Of a DNA stretch of 64,000 nucleotides, positions 51,720 to 60,549 are shown one piece after another. The DNA is taken from contig NZ_CP073577.1 of NCBI RefSeq assembly GCF_018205975.1, positions 2,728,001-2,792,000 of the forward strand, in the 5' to 3' direction. The position numbers and the translations under genes are program-made. Below the pieces are notes generated by a model. That model worked only from the letters and a program-made list of their open reading frames with translations, was not told the DNA's origin and searched no databases. Numbering within the stretch: the first letter of the stretch is position 1; the number at the start of each line of letters is the position of its first letter. This DNA comes from Erythrobacter sp. JK5 (GTDB lineage: Bacteria; Pseudomonadota; Alphaproteobacteria; Sphingomonadales; Sphingomonadaceae).

Positions 51720-52109
51720 ATGAGCGAACAGACACTCGAATTCCGGAACGGCCATTGCGTGACCGAAGGCCAGCATGATCTCGAGAAGACCGACGATTGC
51801 TTCCGCTGCTTCACCGCGATCCAGGACGTGCCCCCGCAAAAGACGCTGTTTCTTTCGGTCGACGGCGAAATCCTGATCGGCAACCCTGGCATCGATGTCG
51901 AGCTGACCTACGCCGTGCCGCAGGGGATCAACCCCCACATCCTGATCCTGCGGGCCGACCTGATCCAGAAACCGGGCTTCTGGCCGCAGGTGATGACGTG
52001 GAAGCCGGCGCGCTATCGTTCGGGCATGGTGCAGGACGGGCAGTATGCCGAGGTGCAGATCATGGCCCCGTTCGGCGATCACACTGTCAAGGTGACCGAA
52101 CGCCAGTAA
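51720..52109 (+). CDS. hypothetical protein
   Basis: The 129-residue soluble protein starts at the ATG at 51720; an earlier ATG at 51651 gives a poor N-terminal extension. It is acidic, with cysteines in NGHCVTEGQ and DDCFRCFTAI, and strands such as TLFLSVDGEILIGN and VQIMAPFGDHTVKV. No signal peptide or membrane segment. I do not recognise a family. It converges on etfA with 58 bases between stops, and no clear hairpin lies there. Confidence 0.6.
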   Translation: MSEQTLEFRNGHCVTEGQHDLEKTDDCFRCFTAIQDVPPQKTLFLSVDGEILIGNPGIDVELTYAVPQGINPHILILRADLIQKPGFWPQVMTWKPARYRSGMVQDGQYAEVQIMAPFGDHTVKVTERQ

Positions 52110-52167
52110 GTGGCGGTCGCGGACGGGGGCGAGCCGCTCTGCAACCCGCCCCTTCGCAGCCTCCGGT

Positions 52168-53100
52168 CTAGCCGAGCGCCCCGGTCAGTTCCGGCACGGC
52201 GTTGTAGAGGTCTGCCACCAGGCCGATATCGGCGACCTGGAAGATCGGCGCGTCCTCGTCCTTGTTGATGGCGATGATGACCTTGGAATCCTTCATCCCC
52301 GCAAGGTGCTGGATCGCGCCGGAAATGCCGATCGCGATGTAGACTTCGGGGGCGACGATCTTGCCGGTTTGGCCGACCTGGTAATCGTTGGGCACGTACC
52401 CGGCATCGACCGCGGCGCGCGAAGCGCCGATCGCCGCGCCGAGCTTGTCGGCGAGCGGGGTGATGATCTGTTCGAAGGTTTCGCTGTCCTTGAGCGCGCG
52501 GCCACCCGAGACGATGACTTTCGCGCTCGTCAGTTCGGGACGCTCGCTCTTGGCGATTTCCGCACCGACGAAGCTGGAGAGACCAGAATCGCCCGGGCCG
52601 CTCGCGTCTTCGATCGAAGCCGAACCGCCTTCGGTTGCGGCCTTTTCGAATGCGGTGCCGCGCACGGTGATGACCAGCTTGGGATCGGACGATTCGACCG
52701 TGGCGATCGCGTTGCCGGCGTAGATCGGACGGGTGAAGGTCTTCGGCCCTTCGACCGAGAGAATGTCCGAAATCTGCATCACGTCGAGCAGCGCGGCGAC
52801 GCGCGGCGCGATGTTCTTGCCGGTGGTGGTGGCAGGCGCGAGGAACGCGTCGTAGCTTTCCATCAGGCCAGCAACCAGCGGCGCGACGTTTTCGGCGAGC
52901 GCGTTGGCGTAGGCGGCATCGTCGGCCTTCAGCACCTTCGAAACGCCGGCGATTTTCGCAGCCGCATCGGCGACCGAGCCGCAATCGTGGCCTGCGACCA
53001 GTGCGGTGACGTCACCGAGCTTGCCTGCAGCGGTGACGACGGCGAGCGTCGCATCGTTGACGGTTGAATTGTCGTGTTCGACCAGAACCAGAGTGTTCAT
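52168..53100 (-). CDS. etfA: electron transfer flavoprotein subunit alpha
   Basis: EtfA carries the FAD of the electron transfer flavoprotein, which passes electrons from acyl-CoA dehydrogenases to ubiquinone by way of ETF-QO. The 310-residue protein shows [16 protein letters not shown] at the N-terminus. The FAD-binding C-terminal domain has [41 protein letters not shown], and [30 protein letters not shown]. It follows etfB by 29 bases. Complete. Confidence 0.95.
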   Translation of the reverse strand: MNTLVLVEHDNSTVNDATLAVVTAAGKLGDVTALVAGHDCGSVADAAAKIAGVSKVLKADDAAYANALAENVAPLVAGLMESYDAFLAPATTTGKNIAPRVAALLDVMQISDILSVEGPKTFTRPIYAGNAIATVESSDPKLVITVRGTAFEKAATEGGSASIEDASGPGDSGLSSFVGAEIAKSERPELTSAKVIVSGGRALKDSETFEQIITPLADKLGAAIGASRAAVDAGYVPNDYQVGQTGKIVAPEVYIAIGISGAIQHLAGMKDSKVIIAINKDEDAPIFQVADIGLVADLYNAVPELTGALG

Positions 53101-53129
53101 GTTGCTATACCTTTCCTGTCCGGGCCGCC

Positions 53130-53876
53130 TCAGGCGATCCCCAGAGCCTTGATCTTTTCAACCAGCGCGGCGACGTCCTCGACCTTTTCACCGGCCTGGC
53201 GCACCGGCGGTTCGGCTACGTTGGTGGTGGTGAGACGCGGCGCGATGTCGACGCCGTAATCGCCCGGAGCCTTGGTATCGAGCGGCTTCTTCTTCGCTTT
53301 CATGATGTTCGGCAGCGAAGCGTAGCGCGGCTCGTTCAGGCGCAGGTCGGTGGTGACGATTGCCGGGAGCGTCAGCTTGACGGTCTGGAGACCACCGTCG
53401 ATTTCACGCTTTACGGTGACGCTGTCCCCATCGACCTCGACGGTGTTGGCGAAGGTGCCCTGCGGACGGCCCATCAGCGCGGCGAGCATCTGGCCGGTCT
53501 GGTTCGAATCGTCGCTGATCGACTGCTTGCCGAGCAGGATCAGGCCCGGCGCTTCCTCATCGGCAATCGCCTTGAGGATCTTCGCGACGGCCAGCGGCTC
53601 CACCTCCTCATCGGTTTCCACGAGGATCGCGCGGTCGGCACCCATCGCGAGCGCGGTGCGCAGCGTTTCCTGCGCCTTGGCCGGGCCGATCGATACGGCG
53701 ACGATTTCCTCGGCCTTGCCCGCTTCCTTGATCCGGATCGCTTCTTCGACCGCGATCTCGTCGAACGGGTTCATGCTCATCTTGACGTTGGCAAGATCGA
53801 CGCCCGAACCGTCGGCCTTGACCCGCGGCTTCACGTTGTAATCGATCACCCGTTTGACGGGGACGAGGATTTTCAT
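53130..53876 (-). CDS. etfB: electron transfer flavoprotein subunit beta
   Basis: EtfB binds AMP and forms the heterodimer with EtfA. The 248-residue protein has the beginning [19 protein letters not shown] and the signature [19 protein letters not shown]. The recognition region [16 protein letters not shown] and [19 protein letters not shown] is present, as is the C-terminal MKAKKKPLD docking segment. It is first in the etfBA operon, downstream of the palindromic site at 53953-53968. Confidence 0.96.
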   Translation of the reverse strand: MKILVPVKRVIDYNVKPRVKADGSGVDLANVKMSMNPFDEIAVEEAIRIKEAGKAEEIVAVSIGPAKAQETLRTALAMGADRAILVETDEEVEPLAVAKILKAIADEEAPGLILLGKQSISDDSNQTGQMLAALMGRPQGTFANTVEVDGDSVTVKREIDGGLQTVKLTLPAIVTTDLRLNEPRYASLPNIMKAKKKPLDTKAPGDYGVDIAPRLTTTNVAEPPVRQAGEKVEDVAALVEKIKALGIA

Positions 53877-53952
53877 GGGTTCGTGTCCTTCCCTTTGGTC
53901 ACCCGAACTCTCGGGGCCTTGCTGTGCGAATGCGTTGGTGCCGAACTAGCTC

Positions 53953-53968
53953 GCGTTTACGTAAACGT
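53953..53968. promoter_or_regulatory. palindromic operator upstream of etfBA (LiuR/FadR-type motif)
   Basis: CGTTTACGTAAACG (53954-53967) is a perfect 14-base palindrome; one further base on each side does not pair. On the etfB strand the site reads TTGACGTTTACGTAAACGCG, with TTGACG resembling a -35 element overlapped by the palindrome. It is 77 to 92 bases before the etfB start. Motifs of this TTTACGTAAAC form are bound by LiuR-type regulators of branched-chain amino acid and fatty acid degradation in other proteobacteria, a regulon that includes etfBA; the binding protein here is inferred. Confidence 0.65.
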
Positions 53969-54113
53969 CAAGTAGCGGCGACGGCTGGGTTCTCTTTTGC
54001 GTGTCTGTCGAATCGAGGTCTCGCGCTACGTCGTTGCTGCGTCAACCCTCCCATTTGCTGCACTTTGCGTTAGAGTTGCACGGGGGAGAACAGTGCGGAC
54101 GGGAGAGCGTGTA

Positions 54114-55060
54114 ATGTTTGCAATCGAGCGCATATTGGGAGCAGCTCTGGCCGCACTATTGCTGGCCGGAAGCGCGGGCGCGCAGGAATCGCCGCTGGAA
54201 ACCAGGCTCGGGGAGGAGGGCTTCGAATCGCCTCCGGCGACTCTCGCGCAGATGGATTGGCTGGTCGGTCAGTGGACCGGGGAAGGGATCGAGGGCGCTG
54301 CGGCAATGGAAAGCTGGCTGCCCCAGCTGGCGGGACGATGGTCGGCACCTTCGTGCAGGAGACCACCGACGGAGCGATCATGTTCACCGAGCATCTCTAC
54401 CTGATGGAGGAGAATGACACGCTGGCGCTGCGCTTGAAGCACTTCAACGCCGACCTGACCGGGTGGGAGGAGAAGGACGACATGCTCACCTTCCGCCTCG
54501 TCGCGATCGAGCCTTGTGCGGCCTATTTCAACGCGCTGACCTTGCGCTGCGTCGATCCAGACAATCCCGGCAGCGGAATCGTCGCAGCGGTGCGGATGAA
54601 GAGCGACAAGCCCGAGCCGCAGGAGCTGGTGTTCCGTTTCGAGCGCATGGGGGAGCCCGGAAGGACCATCTGCCCGGACTCGACGACGACGCTCGACATG
54701 AATCAGTGCTACGCCGACATCGCGACCGCGTCCGACGAGCGCCGCAAGCGCTATTTCGACGCGGCCATCGCGCGCGAGACCGAGAGCGCGGCAGAGACGG
54801 AGCGAATGCTGGGCGAGACCGAGCCGGACACGCAGCACATCGCGCAAATGCGTGCCAGCGAAACGGCATTCGAGGCCTATCGCGAGGCCGAGTGCGGCGC
54901 GGTGTGGGAAAGCTGGAAGACCGGCACGATCCGCACAATCATGGCGCTCGGCTGCCAGATCGAACTCACCGACCGGCGCACGCACACGATCTGGCAGAAT
55001 TGGCTGACCTATATGGACAGCACCCCGCCGACCCTGCCGGAACCGATGCCGAGCAGGTAG
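54114..55060 (+). pseudogene. exported DUF6265/LprI two-domain protein, one frameshift
   Basis: An N-terminal signal peptide (residues 1 to about 23, ending SAGAQE) is followed by a DUF6265-like domain that starts QMDWLVGQWTGEGIEGAA. After LPQLAG the frame changes: one added G in the GGG run at 54332-54334 gives AGTMVGTFVQETTDGAIMF and joins the rest. The DUF6265 part ends near residue 190. The C-terminus has cysteine positions and helices of LprI/DUF1311, the lysozyme-inhibitor-like domain (NQCYADIATASDERRKRYF, EAYREAECGAVWESW, MALGCQIELT). Restored length is 315 residues. Probably periplasmic. As read it is broken, more likely by consensus error. Confidence 0.75.
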
Positions 55061-55100
55061 GAATACGTCTGACTCCTGTCGGTCGTGCTAGCGCCGAGGA

Positions 55101-55122
55101 CGCCCGCCCGGATGGGCGGGCG
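55101..55122. terminator. GC-rich hairpin between convergent genes
   Basis: CGCCCGCCC (55101-55109), loop GGAT, GGGCGGGCG (55114-55122) is a perfect 9-base-pair stem between the end of the DUF6265 gene and the end of sucC. No T-run follows on either strand, so it is a weak or Rho-assisted terminator at best. Confidence 0.5.
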
Positions 55123-55130
55123 TAACGAAA

Positions 55131-56330
55131 TCACGCAGCCTGCTTGACCTCGGCGACGATCTTCTTCGCGGCGTCGCCCAGATCGTCCGCCGGGACGATC
55201 GGCAGGCCGGAATTGGCGAGGATGTCCTTGCCCTTCTGGACGTTGGTGCCTTCGAGGCGCACGACCAGCGGAACCGACAGATTCACTTCCTTCGCCGCCT
55301 GCACGATGCCTTCGGCGATCACGTCGCACTTCATGATCCCGCCGAAGATGTTGACGAGGATGCCCTCGACCGCCGGATCCTTGAGGATGATCTTGAACGC
55401 TGCGGTCACCTTCTCGGTGGTGGCACCGCCACCCACGTCGAGGAAGTTCGCCGGGAACGCGCCGTTGAGCTTGATGATATCCATCGTCGCCATGGCAAGG
55501 CCCGCGCCGTTGACCATGCAGCCGATGTTCCCGTCGAGCTTGATGTAGGCGAGGTCGTACTGGCTCGCTTCGACTTCGGCCGGGTCTTCCTCGGTCTCGT
55601 CACGCATCTCCTCGATCGCAGGGTGGCGATAGAGCGCGTTCGAATCGAAGCTCATCTTGGCATCGAGCACCAGCAGTCTGCCGTCCTCGGTCTCAACCAG
55701 CGGGTTGATCTCGAGCATCTCCGAATCGGTCGCGACGAAGGCATCGTAGAGCTGCCTGGCGAGCTTCTGCGCCTGCTTGTTGAGATCGCCGCTTAGCTTC
55801 AGGCCGAATGCGACGGCGCGCCCGTGATGCGGCATGAAGCCCTGAGCCGGGTCGATAGTGATGGTGGAGATCTTCTCGGGCGTGTCGTGCGCAACCGCCT
55901 CGATATCCATGCCGCCTTCGGTCGAAACGACCATGGCGACGCGGCCCGTGGCGCGGTCGACCAGCAGCGAGAAGTAATATTCCTTGGCGATATCAACGCC
56001 ATCGGTGACGTAGAGGCGATTGACCTGCTTTCCTTCGTCGCCGGTCTGGATCGTCACCAGCGTGTTGCCGAGCATCTCACGCGCGTTGGCTTCGACTTCC
56101 TCGACGCTCTTGGCGAGCCGCACGCCGCCCTTGGCATCCTCGGGCAGCTCCTTGAACTTGCCCTTGCCGCGCCCACCGGCATGGATCTGCGCCTTGACCA
56201 CGTAGAGCGGGCCGGGAAGCTGCCTGGCTGCCGCCACCGCCTCCTCGACCGAAAGCGCCGCGTGTCCGTCCGGCACGGCGATCCCGTGTTCCTTGAGCAG
56301 TTCCTTGGCCTGGTATTCGTGGACGTTCAT
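55131..56330 (-). CDS. sucC: succinyl-CoA synthetase (ADP-forming) subunit beta
   Basis: SucC forms the ATP-grasp half of succinyl-CoA synthetase in the TCA cycle. The protein has 399 residues from the ATG at 56330: [32 protein letters not shown], the nucleotide-site [19 protein letters not shown] and [13 protein letters not shown]. The start is the usual one, since MNVHEYQAK is near-universal. Open frame upstream is compositional. No sucD follows within the window; downstream lies a convergent gene, so sucD must be elsewhere or absent next to it. Confidence 0.97.
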   Translation of the reverse strand: MNVHEYQAKELLKEHGIAVPDGHAALSVEEAVAAARQLPGPLYVVKAQIHAGGRGKGKFKELPEDAKGGVRLAKSVEEVEANAREMLGNTLVTIQTGDEGKQVNRLYVTDGVDIAKEYYFSLLVDRATGRVAMVVSTEGGMDIEAVAHDTPEKISTITIDPAQGFMPHHGRAVAFGLKLSGDLNKQAQKLARQLYDAFVATDSEMLEINPLVETEDGRLLVLDAKMSFDSNALYRHPAIEEMRDETEEDPAEVEASQYDLAYIKLDGNIGCMVNGAGLAMATMDIIKLNGAFPANFLDVGGGATTEKVTAAFKIILKDPAVEGILVNIFGGIMKCDVIAEGIVQAAKEVNLSVPLVVRLEGTNVQKGKDILANSGLPIVPADDLGDAAKKIVAEVKQAA

Positions 56331-56464
56331 GAGCGCGTGATCCCTTGCGTGATGGAAGCCCTGCCGTTTCGCTCCGAGCGGAGGCAGGCGGGAGGAGAAG
56401 AATTGCGCAGGGCCTAAGCACGGATCGCATGGCTTGAAAAGTGGGGTTTGTGCGACCACGACTG

Positions 56465-57253
56465 ATGGCGACCATGATCGACCGGAATCGCCTGACAGAG
56501 ATCGCCCGCGAAGCGGGCAGGATTGCGCATTCGCGCTGGCCCGGCGCGGGCCATCGGGTCGAGTCCTGGGACAAGAGCCCGGGCAACCCGGTGTGCGAGG
56601 CCGATCTGGAGGTCGATGCATTTCTGCGTCGCGAGCTGGGTGCCCTGCTTCCCGCAGCCGGATGGCTGTCCGAAGAGACCGCCGACGATCCAGCGCGGCT
56701 GAAGAACGACCTGCTGTGGCTGGTCGATCCGGTCGACGGGACGCGCGATTTCGTGCGCGGGCGACCGGGCTGGGCGGTGTCGATCGCGCTGATCAGCGCC
56801 GGCAAACCGCTGATCGGGCTGCTTTCCGCGCCGGCACGCGGCGAGGAATGGTGCGCGGTGGCAGGGCAGGGCGCGACGTTGAACGATGCGCCGATCTCCG
56901 CCAGCTCGCGCGCGCAATTCCCGGGGGCGCGGGTGCCGATCGACCAGCTGCCGAAGGCGGATTCGGACCTCGTCGCGGTCGAAAAACCCAACTCGATCGC
57001 GCTCAGGATCGCGATGGTCGCGGATGACCGGGCAGATCTGGTGGCGACTCTGCGCTGGGGTTTCGAATGGGACGTGGCGGCAGCGACCCTGATCGCGCGC
57101 GAGGCGGGTGCGGAGGTCTCGGACGCGTTCGGCAGGCCGCTTGCCTACAACAAGCGTGATCCGCGCGACTTCGGCGTGCTCGCCTGCTCGCGCAAGATCC
57201 ACGGCGAGGCGGTCAGTCGCCTTGCGAAAAGGGCGGAATCGCTGTCCAGATGA
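56465..57253 (+). CDS. inositol monophosphatase/3'(2'),5'-bisphosphate nucleotidase family phosphatase
   Basis: The 262-residue Mg-dependent phosphatase has the family motifs [10 protein letters not shown] (metal-binding Glu), [15 protein letters not shown] (DPxDGT, both metal Asp residues) and the C-terminal [19 protein letters not shown]. These are present in CysQ (PAP phosphatase) and in inositol-1-monophosphatases; the family-level call is firm, the substrate is not. The start ATG at 56465 is used, with ATGs at 56441 and 56474 as alternatives. It is divergent from sucC. Confidence 0.88.
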   Translation: MATMIDRNRLTEIAREAGRIAHSRWPGAGHRVESWDKSPGNPVCEADLEVDAFLRRELGALLPAAGWLSEETADDPARLKNDLLWLVDPVDGTRDFVRGRPGWAVSIALISAGKPLIGLLSAPARGEEWCAVAGQGATLNDAPISASSRAQFPGARVPIDQLPKADSDLVAVEKPNSIALRIAMVADDRADLVATLRWGFEWDVAAATLIAREAGAEVSDAFGRPLAYNKRDPRDFGVLACSRKIHGEAVSRLAKRAESLSR

Positions 57254-57278
57254 TCCCGCCCTCTCCCGATTCGATCGG

Positions 57279-57974
57279 TCAGTTGCTGCGCGCGGCGGAG
57301 ACGTCCTCCTGACTGATCGGAATGATCTTGATCTCGACCCGACGATTGAGCGGTTCGTTCACTCCGTCGCCGGTCTTGACCCGCAGGAAGTCGTAGCTTT
57401 CCCCGTAGCCGCGGGTTTCGATCCGGCTGCGCGCAACCCCGCGCGAAGCGAGATAGTTCGCGACCGCTTCGGCGCGGCGTTCCGACAGACCCTGGTTCAG
57501 GGCTTCCGAGCCGGTCGTATCGGTGAAACCATACACGTCGATCAGGCTGTTGGGATACTTGATCAGACTTTCCGCGACCGTGTTGAGCGTGTCGTAGAAA
57601 CCGGGATTGATATCGGCAGAGCCGCGCGCGAAAGTCACGCCGTCGGGCAGGCGCACCAGGATCGCGTCGCCATCGCCCACTTCCTCGACATCGACGCCGC
57701 TGCCTTCGGTCATTTCGTCGAGCTCGCGGATCTGGTCGTCGAACTGCTTGCCGATTACCGCACCGGCGCTGCCGCCGATGCCGGCACCGATGATGCGTGC
57801 GGTGTTGCCTCCGATTGCGCCACCCAGCAGATAGCCGAGCGTGCCGCCGATACCGGCACCGATGGCAGTGCGCGAAATCTTCTGTTCGCCGGTATTGGGG
57901 TCGGTGACGCAGGCGCTGGTGCCGAGCAGCGCCAGCGCGGCGGTGCCTGAAAGCAGGATCCGGGATGTTTTCAT
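57279..57974 (-). CDS. OmpA-family lipoprotein with glycine-zipper segment
   Basis: The protein has 231 residues from the ATG at 57974. A lipoprotein signal ends LLGTSAC (lipobox Cys near residue 22). A glycine-rich zipper stretch (GAGIGGTLGYLLGGAIGGN, GAGIGGSAGAVIG) follows, then the C-terminal OmpA-like peptidoglycan-binding domain (IDVYGFTDTTGSEALNQGLSERRAEAVANYL and RRVEIKI). It probably tethers the outer membrane to peptidoglycan, like YiaD/Pal-type proteins. Upstream open frame to 58142 precedes the signal peptide and is rejected. Confidence 0.9.
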   Translation of the reverse strand: MKTSRILLSGTAALALLGTSACVTDPNTGEQKISRTAIGAGIGGTLGYLLGGAIGGNTARIIGAGIGGSAGAVIGKQFDDQIRELDEMTEGSGVDVEEVGDGDAILVRLPDGVTFARGSADINPGFYDTLNTVAESLIKYPNSLIDVYGFTDTTGSEALNQGLSERRAEAVANYLASRGVARSRIETRGYGESYDFLRVKTGDGVNEPLNRRVEIKIIPISQEDVSAARSN

Positions 57975-58171
57975 TATGGTTCTCCTCCATTTAACCGTTT
58001 GATATACAAACAAAGCGCGGAAATGACGCTTGTTCCCACAATTCGCGTGTGAGCGAGCGCGGTTTGCAGCCACCTTAACCGAACGCGAAAGGCGGCAAAC
58101 GGCAACGGCGCTGAGGATGACGATTCCACTGGCGGCTGGCAAGGCGTAGCAATTGTGCTAGCGCATCAGCC

Positions 58172-59485
58172 GTGACTCCTTTTCCCTGGACCGACCTTAT
58201 CATCATCGCCGGACTGATCGTGATCAACGGCGTGTTTGCCATGTCCGAGCTGGCGATTGTCTCGGCCAAGACCTCGACGCTCAAGACCAAGCGCGACGAG
58301 GGCTCGGTCAGTGCGCAGATCGCGTTGCGGCTGGCGGCCGAGCCGGGCAAGTTCCTCTCGACCGTGCAGATCGGAATTACGCTGATCGGGATCATCGCCG
58401 GCGCCTATTCGGGCGCGAGCCTCGGCGAACCGGTTGGCCAACGGCTGGTGTTGCTGGGCCTGCCGCCGGAGCTTGCTAGCGAGACCGGGTTCGCGGTGGT
58501 GATCGCGCTCACGACCTATTTCAGCCTGGTGATCGGCGAGTTGGTGCCCAAGCAGCTGGCGCTGCGCTCCGCGATCCCGATTTCGCTGGTGATGGCGCGC
58601 CCGATGCAATGGATGGCCCGGGTCGCCGCGCCGCTGGTGTGGGTGCTCGACAAATCCTCGGCGATGCTGATCGCGCTGTTCGGCATTCGCCAGAAGGGCC
58701 AGCATTCGGTCACCGCAGAGGAACTGCAGATGATTTTCGCCGAAGCGACCCGATCGGGCGTGATCGAGGCGGACCAGCACCAGATCCTGACCGGCGTCGT
58801 CCGGCTCGCCGAACGTCCGGTGCGCGAAGTGATGACCCCGCGAACCGAGCTCGACTGGATCGATCTCAACGCCGACGAGGCGGCGATCCGCGAAACGATC
58901 GAGGACAGCCCGCATTCGCTGCTGCCGGTGGCAGACGGCTCGCCCGATACGATCCTCGGCGTGGTCAAGGTGCGCGAATTGCTCGGCGCAATGGTCGCAG
59001 GCGAGCCGGTCGCGCTCAAACGGATGATGCGCAAGGCCGAGGTCGTGCCCGACCAGCTCGACGCGATGGATGCGCTGCGGGTGCTGCAATCGGCCGAGGT
59101 CGCGATGGCGCTGGTGCACGACGAATACGGCCATTTCGAAGGGGTGGTGACCCCGGTCGACCTGCTGACCGCGATGGCGGGCGGTTTCGCCAGCGATCAG
59201 GACGATGGCGATGCGCCGCAGGTGGTCGAACGCGAAGACGGATCGCTGCTGATTTCGGGTGCGCTGTCGGCCGATGCCCTCGCCGACCGGCTGGGCCTCG
59301 ATTACGCCGACGATCGCGAATTCGGCACCGCTGCCGGCTATATCCTCTCGGTGCTCAAGCAGCTGCCGGCCGAGGGCGACCACTTCACCGATCAGAACTG
59401 GCGGTTCGAGGTGGTCGACATGGACAACCGCCGGATCGACAAGATCCTGGTGCAGAAGGAAGTTGTCGCTCTGCCGGAGGAATAG
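58172..59485 (+). CDS. CNNM/HlyC-CorC family membrane protein with CBS domains
   Basis: The 437-residue protein starts at a GTG. It has an N-terminal DUF21 (CNNM) membrane domain with helices around residues 7-30, 60-85 and 95-120 (GIIAGAYSGASLGEPVG, TTYFSLVIGELVPKQLALR). Two CBS domains follow (REVMTPRTELDWIDLNADEA, and EVAMALVHDEYGHFEGVVTPVDLL), then a C-terminal CorC/HlyC domain. Family members are linked to Mg or Co transport or heavy-metal tolerance. Complete and normal in length. Confidence 0.92.
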   Translation: MTPFPWTDLIIIAGLIVINGVFAMSELAIVSAKTSTLKTKRDEGSVSAQIALRLAAEPGKFLSTVQIGITLIGIIAGAYSGASLGEPVGQRLVLLGLPPELASETGFAVVIALTTYFSLVIGELVPKQLALRSAIPISLVMARPMQWMARVAAPLVWVLDKSSAMLIALFGIRQKGQHSVTAEELQMIFAEATRSGVIEADQHQILTGVVRLAERPVREVMTPRTELDWIDLNADEAAIRETIEDSPHSLLPVADGSPDTILGVVKVRELLGAMVAGEPVALKRMMRKAEVVPDQLDAMDALRVLQSAEVAMALVHDEYGHFEGVVTPVDLLTAMAGGFASDQDDGDAPQVVEREDGSLLISGALSADALADRLGLDYADDREFGTAAGYILSVLKQLPAEGDHFTDQNWRFEVVDMDNRRIDKILVQKEVVALPEE

Positions 59486-59550
59486 CCGGGGTTCGGCGCA
59501 CTCTGCCCACCGCTCGACCGCTCATCGCAAGGCGATCTCCGCACCCTAAA

Positions 59551-59573
59551 CGGGCGAGGCTTTCGCACGCCCG
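59551..59573. terminator. weak hairpin between convergent genes
   Basis: CGGGCG (59551-59556) pairs with CGCCCG (59568-59573) around an 11-base loop, in the 108-base gap between the CNNM-type gene and the DUF3035 gene. There is no T-run, so it is only a candidate for termination. Confidence 0.3.
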
Positions 59574-59593
59574 AGAGCGCGCGCAAGCAAGAC

Positions 59594-60004
59594 TCAGCCC
59601 GGGATCAGGGTCTGCGCGTTCTGGCCGTCGCCTTCGGGCGCAGCGATGATATCGCGGGTCACGCGGCCCTTGGCCACGGTGTTGGTGCCCGGATCGCCCA
59701 CGGTCGAGCGGATGCTGGGCGCGGCAGAACCGGCGCGGTCGAGCGTGCTGGTTTCGATCTGGCTGCGCGGAGCCGGGCCGCCGAACAGCGCGTCGAGCGC
59801 CTGTTCGGCCGCAGTGCCTTCGGCCGGGCGCGGGGCACCGGGCGCGGGCGGGGTAAGGCTGAAATCGGGCGGCACCACCAGCGGGGCCTGCCGTTGCACC
59901 GCGAATTCATCGGGCCGGTCGCGGTTGAAGATCCCGCCGCCGCCGCACGCGGCGAGCATGGCACAGCCGGAGCCAAGCAGGATGACGGATTTCAGGTTAC
60001 GCAT
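59594..60004 (-). CDS. DUF3035 lipoprotein
   Basis: The 136-residue protein has a lipoprotein signal (GSGCAMLAAC, lipobox ending in Cys near residue 19) followed by a low-complexity Pro/Ala-rich outer-membrane or periplasmic part. It has the DUF3035 pattern NRDRPDEFAVQRQAPLVVPPDFSL. Function is unknown. It lies two bases downstream of lspA, the signal peptidase that would mature it, a conserved neighbourhood in sphingomonads. Confidence 0.85.
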   Translation of the reverse strand: MRNLKSVILLGSGCAMLAACGGGGIFNRDRPDEFAVQRQAPLVVPPDFSLTPPAPGAPRPAEGTAAEQALDALFGGPAPRSQIETSTLDRAGSAAPSIRSTVGDPGTNTVAKGRVTRDIIAAPEGDGQNAQTLIPG

Positions 60005-60006
60005 GT

Positions 60007-60549
60007 CTAGCTCTCCACGGGCCGCTCGACGGACGGCTCTTCGGTATCGGTTTCGTCCTTTTCGCGCAGGAGAAGGCTGCGCGCAAGGATGATGACCACG
60101 CCGATGGTGATGGCAGCATCGGCGATGTTGAAAACAAGGAACGGGCGGAAGGTGCCGATGTGAAAATCGGCGTAATCGATGACGTATCCGAGATCCCAGC
60201 GATCGCGGATATTGCCGATCGCGCCGCCGAGGATCAGGCCGAGCCCGATGATGTCGCCCAGCAGTTTCTCGCGCATCATCCACACTAGCACCACCAGCGC
60301 GATCAGCGCCGTAAGCCCGACCAGCAGCCAGCGCATCTCCATGCTGGTCGCCTGCAGCATCCCGAGCGAAATGCCGCGGTTCTCGGTGTATGTGAGGTCG
60401 AAGAACGGCAACAGGTCGATCTTCTTGTTCGGCTGCGAGCGCAAGGCGAGCGGCCCGATCACGTACCATTTCACGACCTGGTCGATTACGGCGATGAACG
60501 CCGCGAGCGCGAGGCCGATCACGCGATTACGGGTGAACCATTCGCTCAT
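60007..60549 (-). CDS. lspA: lipoprotein signal peptidase (signal peptidase II)
   Basis: LspA is the membrane aspartyl protease that cleaves prolipoproteins after diacylglyceryl transfer. The 180-residue protein has four helices: IAVIDQVVKWYV near residue 20, the conserved TENRGISLGML region, GGAIGNIRDRWDLGYVIDYADFH and FNIADAAITIG. The last two hold the catalytic Asp residues. Start ATG overlaps the ileS stop as ATGA. Confidence 0.95.
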   Translation of the reverse strand: MSEWFTRNRVIGLALAAFIAVIDQVVKWYVIGPLALRSQPNKKIDLLPFFDLTYTENRGISLGMLQATSMEMRWLLVGLTALIALVVLVWMMREKLLGDIIGLGLILGGAIGNIRDRWDLGYVIDYADFHIGTFRPFLVFNIADAAITIGVVIILARSLLLREKDETDTEEPSVERPVES

